Positions 9,302-18,575 of a stretch of 64,000 nucleotides of DNA are shown here, one piece after another. Positions within the stretch are counted from its first letter, which is position 1. Each line of letters starts with the position of its first letter. The stretch is taken from contig NZ_WHNP01000001.1 of NCBI RefSeq assembly GCF_009362735.1, positions 1 through 64,000 on the forward strand, given 5' to 3'. The position numbers and the translations under genes are program-made. A model generated the notes under the pieces. The model worked only from the letters and a program-made list of their open reading frames with translations, made no database searches and was not told where the DNA came from. The DNA comes from Paraburkholderia franconis (lineage in GTDB: Bacteria; Pseudomonadota; Gammaproteobacteria; Burkholderiales; Burkholderiaceae).

Positions 9302-9673
9302 TCATGCCTGCGAGGTCAACAATCCATTGAGCTGTTCGTTCAGTTGATCGACCGCTTCCGCCACGAATGGAAGCAGCGCGACGATGGTCAGCGCATCGCG
9401 CTCGAATGCCGCGCGCTCCAGGCGCCGCGCCAGCGAGATCTCGCGGCCGCGTTGCAGCATGCCCAGCGAACCGGCGAGACGATGGGCGGCGCGGCCCAGG
9501 TCGTCCCATGCTTCGCTATGGCGGGCCGCCATCATGAACACGAGCGTTGCGCGATTCGTCTCGATCAGCGCACACGTCACGTCGCGTGCAACGACGTGAT
9601 CGCCTAGCGCGAGGGCATCGATTCGCGCGCGCAGCGTGCAGTCGAATGCGGTACACATGGGAAGCGGCGTCAT
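9302..9673 (-). CDS. Stand-alone HPt phosphotransfer protein
   Basis: 123 aa. The motif AAHRLAGSLGMLQ has the phosphoacceptor His64 followed by the R-L-x-G-S pattern of HPt domains; the rest is predicted helical with no kinase or receiver part. Its ATG overlaps the stop of the upstream response regulator (ATGA), so the two are translationally coupled. By family knowledge HPt proteins shuttle phosphate between hybrid kinases and response regulators. No histidine kinase gene lies nearby, so the partner kinase must be encoded elsewhere. Cytoplasmic. Confidence 0.8.
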   Translation of the reverse strand: MTPLPMCTAFDCTLRARIDALALGDHVVARDVTCALIETNRATLVFMMAARHSEAWDDLGRAAHRLAGSLGMLQRGREISLARRLERAAFERDALTIVALLPFVAEAVDQLNEQLNGLLTSQA

Positions 9674-10443
9674 TGCTGCGCGGCCGTGATGCCACAACGC
9701 CGCGCGAAATCGACCAGTTCGACGAGCGTCTCGACGCCCACCTTGTTCATCAGCCGGGTCTTGTGACTGCTGACCGTCTTGTTGCTGATGAAGAGCGCAT
9801 CGCCGATCGACTTGTTGGACATGCCTTTGGCCAGCATTTGCAAGATCACGAGTTCCTTGTCGGACAGCATGTCGAGCTTGTCGGCTTCCGCAACGGCATG
9901 GGCGGACCCGGAACCGTTCGCGCAAGGCACGACGGGAAACACGCTATAGCCCGACAACACCGCCTCCACGCTGCGCATGATTTCCTTCACGTCCTGCGAC
10001 TTGCTGACGAAACCCTGCGCGCCTGCCCGCATCGCGCGGGTAACGAAAGTGGCCGCATCGTGGCTCGACAGTATCAGCACACGCATGCCGGGATGCGCGG
10101 CTTTCAGACGGGAAAGAACATCGAGGCCATTTATTCGCGGAATATCCAGATCGAGAATAGTGAGATCCAGCGCGAATTGACGCGCCATTTCCATTGCCGC
10201 CTGACCGTTGTCCGCTTCAAATACTCCCTGCGTACCGAGCAATTGCAATAGATGAGTCTTGATAACAAGGCGAAATGCAGGATGATCGTCCACGATTAAT
10301 ATAGAAGCCAACTCCCGTTCTCCAGATATCTCTTTGATCGCGCGCTCGTCAATTTCGCGGACTCCTGACAAATCTCCGCACGCCTCTTTACGGGAAGATT
10401 CTAATTCATTATTGACGCATCCAGTTTGCGGAATATTCTGCAT
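9670..10443 (-). CDS. NarL/FixJ-type response regulator (REC + LuxR HTH)
   Basis: 257 aa. After an unusual ~45-residue N-terminal extension the receiver domain shows ILIVDDHP (acid pair Asp52/53), phosphoacceptor Asp98 in LTILDLDIP, and Lys148 in FVSKSQ. A C-terminal LuxR helix-turn-helix follows: LSDKELVILQMLAKGMSNK, then ISNKTVSSHK. This is the BvgA/NarL architecture: a DNA-binding transcription factor controlled by phosphorylation. It is followed by the coupled HPt gene. The start is AT-rich, and no Met occurs between it and the receiver core, so the extension is kept. Target genes unknown. Confidence 0.9.
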   Translation of the reverse strand: MQNIPQTGCVNNELESSRKEACGDLSGVREIDERAIKEISGERELASILIVDDHPAFRLVIKTHLLQLLGTQGVFEADNGQAAMEMARQFALDLTILDLDIPRINGLDVLSRLKAAHPGMRVLILSSHDAATFVTRAMRAGAQGFVSKSQDVKEIMRSVEAVLSGYSVFPVVPCANGSGSAHAVAEADKLDMLSDKELVILQMLAKGMSNKSIGDALFISNKTVSSHKTRLMNKVGVETLVELVDFARRCGITAAQQ

Positions 10444-10630
10444 TCTTCATTGCGAATTCAATTCGGATGTTATCGAGAACGTCAATAAATACCGCGCGCA
10501 TAAAAAACTAAATCAGCCAGGCAAAAACTGGCTCTCGCGGATAGGCGCGCGTGTCGGGCCCGAGGCAGCGCGCCGCACCTCAGGTAAACCCGCTTGAATT
10601 TAACTAACTCGTCAATTAAGCTTGCGTTTC
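10444..10630. promoter_or_regulatory. AT-rich divergent promoter region
   Basis: 187 bp between the response regulator (minus) and the TetR gene (plus), clearly richer in A/T than its surroundings. A small GCCAG/CTGGC stem lies at about 10515-10531. TTGAATTTAACTAACTCG near 10595 may hold the TetR-gene promoter, but no clear -10/-35 pair stands out. Confidence 0.4.
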
Positions 10631-11362
10631 ATGAACCCGAAACGTCCAGCGGCCAAACCGCGCGGCCGGCGCCCCGTCGTCGAGAACTTCGACGTGCGCG
10701 AGCATCTGCTCGACACGGCCACGCGCCTTTTCTCCGAGCGCGGCATCGCTGCGACCACCGTCGCGCAGATCGCCACGGCCGCGGGCGTCACGTCCGCGCT
10801 CGTGCACTACTACTTCACGAATCGCGAAACGCTGCTCGATGCGATCGTCGAAGAACGGCTCGCGCCGTCCATCAGCTTCGTGTGGAGCGCCGCCGGCGAC
10901 GATTCGAACACCGATCCGTTCGCGATGGTCGGCGATCTCGTCACGCGTCTTTTCGACGTCACGCGCCGCATGCCATGGCTGCCGCCGCTGTGGCTGCGCG
11001 AGGTCATCAACGAAGGCGGCATGTTGCGAGATCGCATGCTCACGCGCATTCCGTTCGACAACATCAAGCGTTTCGGCGTGCGCATCATGCAAGCGCAGCA
11101 AGCAGGCGAAGTGAACGCCGAGCTCGATCCGCTGCTGATGTTCAACTCGATCCTCGGGCTCGTGATGCTGCCGCAAGCGGCCGCGAAGGTATGGCAAAGC
11201 ATTCGCGGCTTCCCCGCGATCGAGCGCGCGACGTTGCAGCGGCACGCGACGGCGCTGCTGCTGGGCGGCATGCGTCCGCCCGCGACCGCTGCCGACAAAG
11301 CGCCTAACGTTCGCACTGCGCGCAAGACCACGCGGCGCGCCACCACGAGGTCCAGGTCATGA
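10631..11362 (+). CDS. TetR/AcrR family repressor of the efflux operon
   Basis: 243 aa. An N-terminal helix-turn-helix is visible at about residues 20-65: LLDTATRLFSERGIAATTVA, ending SALVHYYFTNRETLLDAI, the classic TetR pattern. The ligand-binding half resembles the YbhR-operon regulator CecR, and the C-terminus is Lys/Arg-rich. It overlaps the HlyD gene by 4 bp (ATGA), so it is the first gene of the efflux operon and likely autoregulates it, as is usual for TetR-type repressors. The inducing compound cannot be read from the sequence. An upstream TTG 9 bp before the ATG is an alternative start. Confidence 0.9.
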   Translation: MNPKRPAAKPRGRRPVVENFDVREHLLDTATRLFSERGIAATTVAQIATAAGVTSALVHYYFTNRETLLDAIVEERLAPSISFVWSAAGDDSNTDPFAMVGDLVTRLFDVTRRMPWLPPLWLREVINEGGMLRDRMLTRIPFDNIKRFGVRIMQAQQAGEVNAELDPLLMFNSILGLVMLPQAAAKVWQSIRGFPAIERATLQRHATALLLGGMRPPATAADKAPNVRTARKTTRRATTRSRS

Positions 11363-12342
11363 CGCAGCCACGTTCATCCGCCAGCACGCTGCGGCTATTT
11401 GTCGTGTTCATCGCGTTCGTCGCATGCACCGCACTCGGCGCATGCTCGCATCGCAACGACAACACATGGCAAGGCTACGTCGAAGGCGAATTCGTGTATC
11501 TCGGCTCGTCGCAATCGGGCAAGCTCACGCAGCTCGATGTCGCTCGCGGCGATGAGATCGCTGCGAACGCGCCCGTATTCGCGCTCGAATCCGTCGACGA
11601 AGCGGCCGCGCTGCAACAGGCGCAGCAACAGCTCGCCGCGGCCCGCGCGCAACTCGCGGACATCCAGACGGGCAAGCGCCCGCCCGAAATCGACGTGACG
11701 AAAGCGCAGCTCGCGCAGGCCATTGCGAATGCGCGCAAGGCGACGCTGCAACTGACGCGCGACGAAGCGCAGTATCGCGTGGGCGGCATTCCGAAGGGAC
11801 AGCTCGACGATTCGCGCGCCGCCGCCGATGCCGCCAACGCCCAGGTGCGCGAGCTCACGCATGAAGTCGATGTCGCGCGTCTGCCCGGCCGCTCGCAGCA
11901 ACTGACCGCGCAGGCGGCGCAAGTCGACGCGGCGCAGGCAGCCGTCGCGCAGGCGCAATGGAAGCTCGACCAGAAGCGCGTGAACGCGCCCGCGAAAGGC
12001 CGTGTGTACGACACGCTGTATCGCGTCGGCGAATGGGTGCAGGCGGGCAGCCCCGTCGTGCAGATGCTGCCGCCACAGAACGTGAAGGTGCGCTTCTTCG
12101 TGCCGGAGACGCTGGTCGGCTCGCTCCAGCCCGGCCGCGCGCTGACCATTCATTGCGACGGCTGCGCATCGGACGTGAACGCGAAGATCACCTACGTATC
12201 GAGTTCGTCCGAGTACACGCCGCCCGTCATCTACAGCAACGAGAGCCGCGGGAAGCTCGTGTTCATGATCGAAGCGCGCCCTTCCGTCGACGATGCGCCG
12301 CGCCTGCATCCCGGCCAACCTGTTTCGGTGAGCTTGCGATGA
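11359..12342 (+). CDS. HlyD-family periplasmic adaptor lipoprotein
   Basis: 327 aa. The N-terminus is a lipoprotein signal with lipobox LGAC at about residues 26-29. The body has the membrane-fusion pattern: a lipoyl half (GYVEGEFVYLGSSQSGKL..LDVARGDEI), a long Ala/Gln-rich coiled-coil hairpin (about residues 85-195), the second lipoyl half (VNAPAKGRVYDTLYRVGEWV), and a beta-barrel ending in HPGQPVSVSLR. It joins the inner-membrane ABC exporter to the outer-membrane NodT channel. It overlaps both neighbours by 4 bp, implying coupled translation. Closest described type: YbhG. Confidence 0.92.
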   Translation: MTQPRSSASTLRLFVVFIAFVACTALGACSHRNDNTWQGYVEGEFVYLGSSQSGKLTQLDVARGDEIAANAPVFALESVDEAAALQQAQQQLAAARAQLADIQTGKRPPEIDVTKAQLAQAIANARKATLQLTRDEAQYRVGGIPKGQLDDSRAAADAANAQVRELTHEVDVARLPGRSQQLTAQAAQVDAAQAAVAQAQWKLDQKRVNAPAKGRVYDTLYRVGEWVQAGSPVVQMLPPQNVKVRFFVPETLVGSLQPGRALTIHCDGCASDVNAKITYVSSSSEYTPPVIYSNESRGKLVFMIEARPSVDDAPRLHPGQPVSVSLR

Positions 12343-13292
12343 ACACGCAGAACGGAACGCTCGCCATCGACGTGCACAGCCTGAACAAGCACTTCGGCGA
12401 CCGTCACGTCGTCAACGACGTGACTCTGCAAGTCGCGCGCGGCGAGATCTTCGGCTTTCTCGGACCGAACGGCAGCGGCAAGACGACGTCGATCCGCCTG
12501 ATGTGCGGACTGCTCACGCCGGACTCCGGCAGCGGCACGTGCCTCGGCTACGACATCGTGCGCGAGAGCGCGCAGATCAAGCGCAATGTCGGCTACATGA
12601 CGCAGCGCTTTTCGTACTGGGAAGACATGACGATTCGCGAGAACCTCGATTTCGTCGCGCGGGTCTATCAGATGAAGAACCGCAAGGAGAAAGTCGATCG
12701 CGCGCTCGAAACGCTCGGGCTGCAAACGCGCGCAGGCCAGATGACGGGCGCGCTGTCGGGCGGCTGGAAACAGCGGCTCGCGCTCGCCGCGTGCATGTTG
12801 CACGAGCCGAGGCTGCTGCTGCTCGACGAGCCGACGGCGGGCGTCGATCCGGCCGCTCGCCGCGACTTCTGGGAAGAGTTGCATCGTCTCGCGGCGCAAG
12901 GCATATCGGTGCTCGTGAGCACGCACTACATGGACGAAGCGGAACGCTGCCACAAGCTCGCGTATATCGCGTATGGCAAGCTGCTCGCGCAGGGCACCGC
13001 GCAGCAGGTGATCGATTCGCAGGCGCTTGCCACCTGGGCGATTCATGGCGAGCGTCTGACCGAGCTATCGGAACGGTTGCGCAACACGCCGGGCGTCGAT
13101 CAGACCGTCGTGTTCGGCTCTGCGCTGCACGCGAGCGGCCACGATCACGCGGCGCTCGAAAAAGCCATCCGGCAGGCGACGTCCGGCATGTCCGTGCGTA
13201 TCGAGCCGATCGACACGGGCCTCGAAGACGTGTTCATCTACATGATGAGCCGCTCGACCGACAACTACGCGCACCCGGGCAAGCCATCGTGA
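12339..13292 (+). CDS. ABC transporter ATP-binding protein (efflux)
   Basis: 317 aa from MNTQNGTLAIDVHSLNKHF; the ATG overlaps the HlyD stop. Walker A is FLGPNGSGKTTSIR, the signature reads LSGGWKQRLALA, Walker B with catalytic Glu is LLLLDEPTAGVDP, and the switch His lies in VSTHYMDEA. The domain type is the CcmA/YbhF class used by ABC-2 drug exporters. YbhF has two ATPase domains; here there is one, so it probably works as a homodimer. It powers export by the permease encoded next. Confidence 0.93.
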   Translation: MNTQNGTLAIDVHSLNKHFGDRHVVNDVTLQVARGEIFGFLGPNGSGKTTSIRLMCGLLTPDSGSGTCLGYDIVRESAQIKRNVGYMTQRFSYWEDMTIRENLDFVARVYQMKNRKEKVDRALETLGLQTRAGQMTGALSGGWKQRLALAACMLHEPRLLLLDEPTAGVDPAARRDFWEELHRLAAQGISVLVSTHYMDEAERCHKLAYIAYGKLLAQGTAQQVIDSQALATWAIHGERLTELSERLRNTPGVDQTVVFGSALHASGHDHAALEKAIRQATSGMSVRIEPIDTGLEDVFIYMMSRSTDNYAHPGKPS

Positions 13293-14425
13293 ACCGCTTC
13301 TTTTCCGTCACGCGCTGGTGGGGCATCGTGCTCAAGGAATTCATCCAGTTGCGGCGCGACCGCATCACGTTCGGCATGATCGTCGGCCTGCCGATTCTTC
13401 AGCTCGCGCTGTTCGGCTTCGCGATCAACAACGATCCGAAGCATCTGCGCACGGCTGTCGTCATCAGCGACGACAGCCCGTTCTCGCGCAGCTTCGTCGC
13501 GGCGATGCAGAACTCCGACTACTTCAATATCGTCGAGACGCTGCCCGACGATGCGGCCGGACGGCATGCGCTCGCGCAAGGCAACGTGCAGTTCGTCGTG
13601 TCGATACCCGTCGATTTCTCGCGGCGGCTGTTGCGCGGCGAACGGCCCGCGCTACTGGTCGAAGCCGACGCAACCGATCCGACGGCAACGCAAGCGCCCC
13701 TCGCCACGCTGCCCGGTCTCGTGCAATCGGTCGCGGACAAGGACATCACGGGACCGCTCGCGCATCTGAACGGCGCGCCCGCCGCGTTCGACGTGCAGAT
13801 CCACAAGCTGTACAACCCCGAAGGCATCACGCAATACAACGTCGTGCCGGGGCTGATGGGCACGATCCTCACGCTGACGATGGTCATGATGACGGGCCTC
13901 GCAATGACGCGCGAACGCGAGCGTGGCACGATGGAAAATCTGCTCGCGACACCCGTTCTGCCGCTCGAAGTGATTGCGGGCAAGCTGGTGCCGTACATCG
14001 CGATCGGACTCGTGCAGTCGTCGATCATTCTCGCGGCGGCGCGCTACGTCTTTCATGTGCCGTTCGTCGGCAGCCTGATCGCGCTCTACGTGGCCGCGCT
14101 GCTATTCATCGCGGCAAACCTGACGGTCGGCATCACGCTGTCGTCGATTGCGCAGAACCAGTTGCAGGCAATGCAGCTCACCGTCTTCTACTTTCTGCCG
14201 AGCCTGCTGCTGTCGGGCTTCATGTTTCCGTTCGCGGGCATGCCCGTGTGGGCGCAATGGATCGGCAATCTGCTGCCCCTCACGTACTTCAATCGCCTCG
14301 TGCGCGGCATTCTTCTGAAGGGCAACGGCTGGGTGGACCTGTGGCCTTCCGTGTGGCCCGTCGCGATCTTCACGGTCATCGTGCTGGCGATTGCAGTGCG
14401 CTTCTACCGGCGCACGCTCGACTAG
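13289..14425 (+). CDS. ABC-2 type efflux permease
   Basis: 378 aa, starting at a GTG that overlaps the ATPase stop (GTGA). One N-terminal transmembrane helix (FGMIVGLPILQLALFGFAI) is followed by a large periplasmic domain (about residues 50-170) and five C-terminal helices with the conserved ARERERGTMENLL-type loop (seen as TRERERGTMENLLATP). This is the YbhS/YbhR architecture. With the HlyD lipoprotein and the NodT channel it should form a three-part pump; substrates of such pumps include drugs and antibiotics, but the specific one is unknown. Confidence 0.92.
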   Translation: MNRFFSVTRWWGIVLKEFIQLRRDRITFGMIVGLPILQLALFGFAINNDPKHLRTAVVISDDSPFSRSFVAAMQNSDYFNIVETLPDDAAGRHALAQGNVQFVVSIPVDFSRRLLRGERPALLVEADATDPTATQAPLATLPGLVQSVADKDITGPLAHLNGAPAAFDVQIHKLYNPEGITQYNVVPGLMGTILTLTMVMMTGLAMTRERERGTMENLLATPVLPLEVIAGKLVPYIAIGLVQSSIILAAARYVFHVPFVGSLIALYVAALLFIAANLTVGITLSSIAQNQLQAMQLTVFYFLPSLLLSGFMFPFAGMPVWAQWIGNLLPLTYFNRLVRGILLKGNGWVDLWPSVWPVAIFTVIVLAIAVRFYRRTLD

Positions 14426-14437
14426 GAGGACTCGATC

Positions 14438-15892
14438 ATGAAACGCTGCGTCCTCATCGCTGCGCTCCTGCTGTGCGGTTGTACCGTCGGCCCGGACTTC
14501 CATGCGCCGTCCGCGCCCGATGCGCAGTCCTATACGCGCGAAACGCTGCCTGCTTCGACGCAGGCAGCAGGCGCGACGCAAACGCTCGTCTCCTCCGATC
14601 ACGCGTTGCCGACGTGGTGGACGCAATTTCATTCCGACGCGCTGAACCGTCTCGTCGATACGGCACTACAGCAAAGCCCGACGCTCGATGAAGCGCGCGC
14701 GAAGCTCGTCGAAGCCCGCGAAAACTATGTCGCGCAAGCGGGCGCGACGCAGTTTCCCGCGATCGACGCGAAGCTTTCGGGCGCGCGCCAGAAGGTCGAT
14801 CCCGCTGCGTTCGGCATTACGAACGTGCCGAATCCCGGGCCGTTCACGCTGTTCAATGCGTCGGTGAGCGTGTCGTATGCGCTCGATGTTTTCGGCGGCA
14901 ACCGGCGCGCGCTCGAAGCACTGCTCGCGCAGGTCGACTATCAGACGTATGAACTCGATGCCGCGCGTCTGACGCTCGCGGGCAATGTCGTGTCGACGGC
15001 GATCCGGCGCGCGTCGCTGCAACAGCAACTCGCGCTGACGGAGCAGCTCGCCGATGCACAGGCGCAGCAGCTGAAAATTATCGAAGGACGTTATGCGGCG
15101 GGCGGCGTCGCGGAACTCGACGTGCGCACGCAGCGCACGCTGCTCGCGCAGACGCGTGCACAGCTCGCGCCGCTCGCGACGCAACGCGCACAGGCCGATC
15201 ATCAGCTGGCGATTCTGCTCGGCGTGGCGCCATCGAAAGCGAACTTCAACGACGTCACGCTCGATGCGCTGCATTTGCCCGATACCGTGCCCGTCACGCT
15301 GCCGTCGACGCTCGCGCGCGAACGCCCCGATATCCGCGCATCGGAAGCGCTGCTGCATCAGGCGAGCGCGAACGTCGGCGTCGCGACGGCGAATCTTTAT
15401 CCGCAATTCGTGGTGTCGGCGGGTGTCGGTTCCGAGCGCACGCGCATCGAAGATATCGTCAACGGCATGAACATCTGGAACATCGGCCTGAATCTGACGC
15501 AGCCGATTTTTCACGGCGGCGAACTGCACGCGAAGAAGCGCGCGGTGCAGGCCGCTTACGATGCAGCTTTCGCATCGTACCGGCAGACCGTGCTGCAGGC
15601 GCTGCAACAGGTCGCCGATACGCTGCATGCACTGAACGACGACGCGCATGAACTGCAGGCGCGCGACGAAGCGGCATCGGAAGCGCAAGCGGGTGTGAAG
15701 ATCGCGCAGGCGCGGTATGCGGCGGGTGGTGTCAGCCAGTTCGGCTTGATCGATACGCAACGCCAGGCGTTGCAGACGGCGATCGACCGGACGCGGGCAC
15801 AGGGCGATCGTCTTGCGGATACGGCTGCGCTGTTTCAGGCGTTGGGTGGCATAACGCCCGTTGCGCCCGTGGACCAGGCGGCGAGGCGGTGA
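14438..15892 (+). CDS. NodT/OprM-family outer-membrane efflux lipoprotein
   Basis: 484 aa. The start MKRCVLIAALLLCGCTVGPDF contains a lipobox (LCGC) followed by the VGPDF motif of the NodT family. Two repeated outer-membrane-efflux domains can be followed; for example RYAAGGVAELDV and RYAAGGVSQFGL are equivalent points in the two halves. It forms the outer-membrane channel of the tripartite pump. A good AGGAGG precedes the ATG. It is the last gene of the efflux operon, 12 bp after the permease. Confidence 0.93.
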   Translation: MKRCVLIAALLLCGCTVGPDFHAPSAPDAQSYTRETLPASTQAAGATQTLVSSDHALPTWWTQFHSDALNRLVDTALQQSPTLDEARAKLVEARENYVAQAGATQFPAIDAKLSGARQKVDPAAFGITNVPNPGPFTLFNASVSVSYALDVFGGNRRALEALLAQVDYQTYELDAARLTLAGNVVSTAIRRASLQQQLALTEQLADAQAQQLKIIEGRYAAGGVAELDVRTQRTLLAQTRAQLAPLATQRAQADHQLAILLGVAPSKANFNDVTLDALHLPDTVPVTLPSTLARERPDIRASEALLHQASANVGVATANLYPQFVVSAGVGSERTRIEDIVNGMNIWNIGLNLTQPIFHGGELHAKKRAVQAAYDAAFASYRQTVLQALQQVADTLHALNDDAHELQARDEAASEAQAGVKIAQARYAAGGVSQFGLIDTQRQALQTAIDRTRAQGDRLADTAALFQALGGITPVAPVDQAARR

Positions 15893-15940
15893 CTCCGCCG
15901 CAACCGCCGTCCTGCGCGCGGCCCACGCCACGCTGAACCG

Positions 15941-16192
15941 TCACCGGCGCTTGATCAGCCGGATGACGACAAGCAGGATGACTGCACCGATAAATGCCGT
16001 GGCGATCGAGCCGATCCATCCGTTGCCGAGCGAGATGTGCAGCACGCCCGACAGCCAGCCGCCGATAAACGCGCCCGCAATTCCGACGAGGATATCGATC
16101 AGGACGCCGAACCCGCCGCCATCCACGAGCACGCTGGCGAGCCAGCCCGCCACGCAGCCGATGACCAACCACGCAATGATTCCGTGTTCCAT
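15941..16192 (-). CDS. GlsB/YeaQ/YmgE-type small membrane protein
   Basis: 83 aa with three hydrophobic segments, the opening EHGIIAWLVIGCVAGWLAS, a GILVGIAGAFIGGWL-like middle (seen as DILVGIAGAFIGGWLSG) and a C-terminal GAVILLVVIRLIKR. This is the transglycosylase-associated protein family, small inner-membrane proteins often induced by envelope or acid stress. The upstream region (16193-16330) has TTGACA on the minus strand at about 16326-16321, but no clear -10 at proper spacing. Confidence 0.88.
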   Translation of the reverse strand: MEHGIIAWLVIGCVAGWLASVLVDGGGFGVLIDILVGIAGAFIGGWLSGVLHISLGNGWIGSIATAFIGAVILLVVIRLIKRR

Positions 16193-16364
16193 AGTTTTCC
16201 CAGGTTTGTACCGCAGTTATTGGAGCGGGTCCACGACGTTGCCGTAACCCGCTTTCGTTGACGCCACTCATGGCGGTCAGCGTGGGTTGTACAGCAGCGT
16301 TCAACCTGGGTTGTGAACGTTTGTCAAAGCGTGGTGTGACGGGAGCGCATAGCGGCAAGCAACC

Positions 16365-17204
16365 CTACACCGCCACCGCCCGCGCCGCATTCCTGCCGCG
16401 CAGCCATTCGAGCGCCAGCAGCAGGCAAGTGGAAAACACGATGAGGATCGTCGCGAGCGCTGCGATCGTCGGGCTGATGTTCTCGCGAATGCCCGTGAAC
16501 ATCTGACGCGGCAGCGTCGTCTGATCCGCGCCCGCGAGGAACAGCGTGACGACCACTTCATCGAATGAAGTCGCGAACGCGAACAGCGCGCCTGAGATCA
16601 CGCCCGGCGCGATCACGGGCAACGTGATGTTGAAGAAGGTCTTCACGGGGTTCGCGCCGAGCGACAGGCTCGCGCGCACGAGGTTGTAGTTGAAGCCCTG
16701 CAACGTCGCCGCCACCGTCGTCACGACGAACGGCACGCCCAGCGAAGCATGCGCCATGATCAGCCCGATATACGTATTGGCCAGCCCCAGCGGCGCAAAG
16801 AACAGATACATGCCGACGCCGACCACCACCACGGGCACGATCATCGGCGAGATCAGCACCGCCATCAGCAGCGCCTTGCCCTTGAAGTTCGCCTTCGTGA
16901 GCCCGATCGCGGCGAGCGTGCCGAGCACGGTCGCGAGCACCGTCGCGGACGGCGCGACGATAAAGCTGTTCTTCGCGGCCATCCGCCATTCGTCGGAAGC
17001 GATCAGGTTCTGATACCAGCGCAGCGACCAGCCCGGAATCGGATAGACAAGGAACGTGCTCGACGAAAACGACAGCGGCACGATCGCGAGCACGGGCAGG
17101 ATCAGATACAGCAGCGTCAACACGGCAAGCCCGCGCAGCGTGAAGTACCACATGCGCTCGATCATCGACGTGTGCGGCGCGAACATCGGTTTGGCCAGTT
17201 TCAT
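16365..17204 (-). CDS. potC: ABC transporter permease, PotC-type
   Basis: 279 aa with about six transmembrane helices. The ABC permease EAA loop appears as EVVVTLFLAG..TTLPRQMF following NLVRASLSLGANPVKTFFNITLPV, typical of the spermidine/putrescine PotC branch. With PotB it forms the inner-membrane channel of an importer. It is the last gene of the minus-strand unit potA-potD-potB-potC, 16 bp after potB. The substrate could be a polyamine, opine or similar amino compound; the MocR neighbour fits amino-compound use. Confidence 0.88.
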   Translation of the reverse strand: MKLAKPMFAPHTSMIERMWYFTLRGLAVLTLLYLILPVLAIVPLSFSSSTFLVYPIPGWSLRWYQNLIASDEWRMAAKNSFIVAPSATVLATVLGTLAAIGLTKANFKGKALLMAVLISPMIVPVVVVGVGMYLFFAPLGLANTYIGLIMAHASLGVPFVVTTVAATLQGFNYNLVRASLSLGANPVKTFFNITLPVIAPGVISGALFAFATSFDEVVVTLFLAGADQTTLPRQMFTGIRENISPTIAALATILIVFSTCLLLALEWLRGRNAARAVAV

Positions 17205-17220
17205 CGCGTGCTCCTTGCCG

Positions 17221-18504
17221 TCAGCCGAGGCTCACTTGCGAACGCGTGAAGCGTCCGTAGATCACATACAGCACGAGCGTCGCCGCGAGCAGCAGACCGC
17301 CGAGCGCACACGCCATGCCCCAGTTGATCGTCACGTTCGTGAAGTACGCGACGTAGTAACTGACCATCTGGTCGTTCGGTCCGCCGAGCAGCGCCGGCGT
17401 GATGTAGTAGCCGATCGCGAGGATGAACACGAGCAGCGCGCCCGCGCCGACGCCCGGATACGTCTGCGGCACGTACACACGCCAGAACGCCGCGAACGGA
17501 TGCGAGCCGAGCGAGATCGCCGCGCGCTGATAGCTCGGTGGAATCGACTTCATCACGCTGTAGAGCGGCAGGATCATGAACGGCAAGAGGATGTGTGTCA
17601 TCGAGATATAGACGCCGACGCGGTTGAACAGCAGCGCCAAAGGATCGTGTATCAGACCCGTGCCGAGCAGCGCCTTGTTGACGAGCCCTTCGCTTTGCAG
17701 AATCACGATCCACGCGGCGACGCGCACGAGAATCGATGTCCAGAACGGGATCAGCACGAGGATCATCACGAGATTCGCGCGCCGTTCATTGAGCGTCGAG
17801 ATCCAGTATGCAAGCGGATAGCCGAGCAGCAATGCGAACACGGTCACGGCAAAGCCGATCACGAACGTGCGGCTGAACACGGCGAGATAGATCTGTTGCT
17901 CGGGATCGGTCGGAATGATGTGACCGAACGCGTCCTGCTTGTGATCGAGCGCGGCGAGCAGATAGAACGGCGAATACGTGCCGCCGTTCTTCGCGATCGC
18001 CTGCCAGTACTTCACGTCGTCCCAGCGCTCGTCCGTTTCGAGAATCTTCGCCTTGATCTGAGCGGGCGGCAGCGCGTGGCCCGCATCGTCGTTCAGCGGC
18101 ATCGCGCGCGCCGTCTTCGCGACGAGCGAGCGATAACCGGGGATTTCCGTGTTCAGACGACGCGCCAGCGCGCCCATTGCTTCGCCGTCGGCGATGGCCG
18201 TCAGATCGGTGGCGAGCGCGGCATACGCCGCATCGGTGGGCGCGGACTTGCGGTCCCAGTCGCGCAGCACAGTCACGGTATGCGGCAGCGCCGTCGCGAT
18301 CTCCGGGTTCTGCACGGCACGCGTGAGCAGCGCGCCGATCGGCACGACGAAGATCATCAGCAGAAAAATCGCGAGCGGCGCGATCAGCAGCAGCGCCATC
18401 GCGCGCTTCTTCGCTTCCGCGGCCTTCAGTTCGCGCTTGAGTTTGTTCGCGGACTCGGGGGCCGAGTCCGCGGCGATCGTCATCGTCGTCACACGTTTCT
18501 CCAT
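17221..18504 (-). CDS. potB: ABC transporter permease, PotB-type, with large periplasmic insertion
   Basis: About 427 aa, far longer than E. coli PotB (about 280). After the first membrane helix (ALLLIAPLAIFLLMIFVVPI) there is an insertion of roughly 130 soluble residues (about 60-190), before the remaining five helices. The EAA loop reads RAAISLGSHPFAAFWRVYVP. The long loop is probably periplasmic and could contact the binding protein. The start is uncertain: ATG at 18504 is used; a GTG at 18516 and an ATG at 18483 are alternatives, and none has a strong ribosome site. Confidence 0.85.
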   Translation of the reverse strand: MEKRVTTMTIAADSAPESANKLKRELKAAEAKKRAMALLLIAPLAIFLLMIFVVPIGALLTRAVQNPEIATALPHTVTVLRDWDRKSAPTDAAYAALATDLTAIADGEAMGALARRLNTEIPGYRSLVAKTARAMPLNDDAGHALPPAQIKAKILETDERWDDVKYWQAIAKNGGTYSPFYLLAALDHKQDAFGHIIPTDPEQQIYLAVFSRTFVIGFAVTVFALLLGYPLAYWISTLNERRANLVMILVLIPFWTSILVRVAAWIVILQSEGLVNKALLGTGLIHDPLALLFNRVGVYISMTHILLPFMILPLYSVMKSIPPSYQRAAISLGSHPFAAFWRVYVPQTYPGVGAGALLVFILAIGYYITPALLGGPNDQMVSYYVAYFTNVTINWGMACALGGLLLAATLVLYVIYGRFTRSQVSLG

Positions 18505-18575
18505 GTCTGACGTCACTTCAGTACTGCGGCGATGCGGCCTCTTTCAACAGATGCCGCATCGCATTCTCCTGATGC

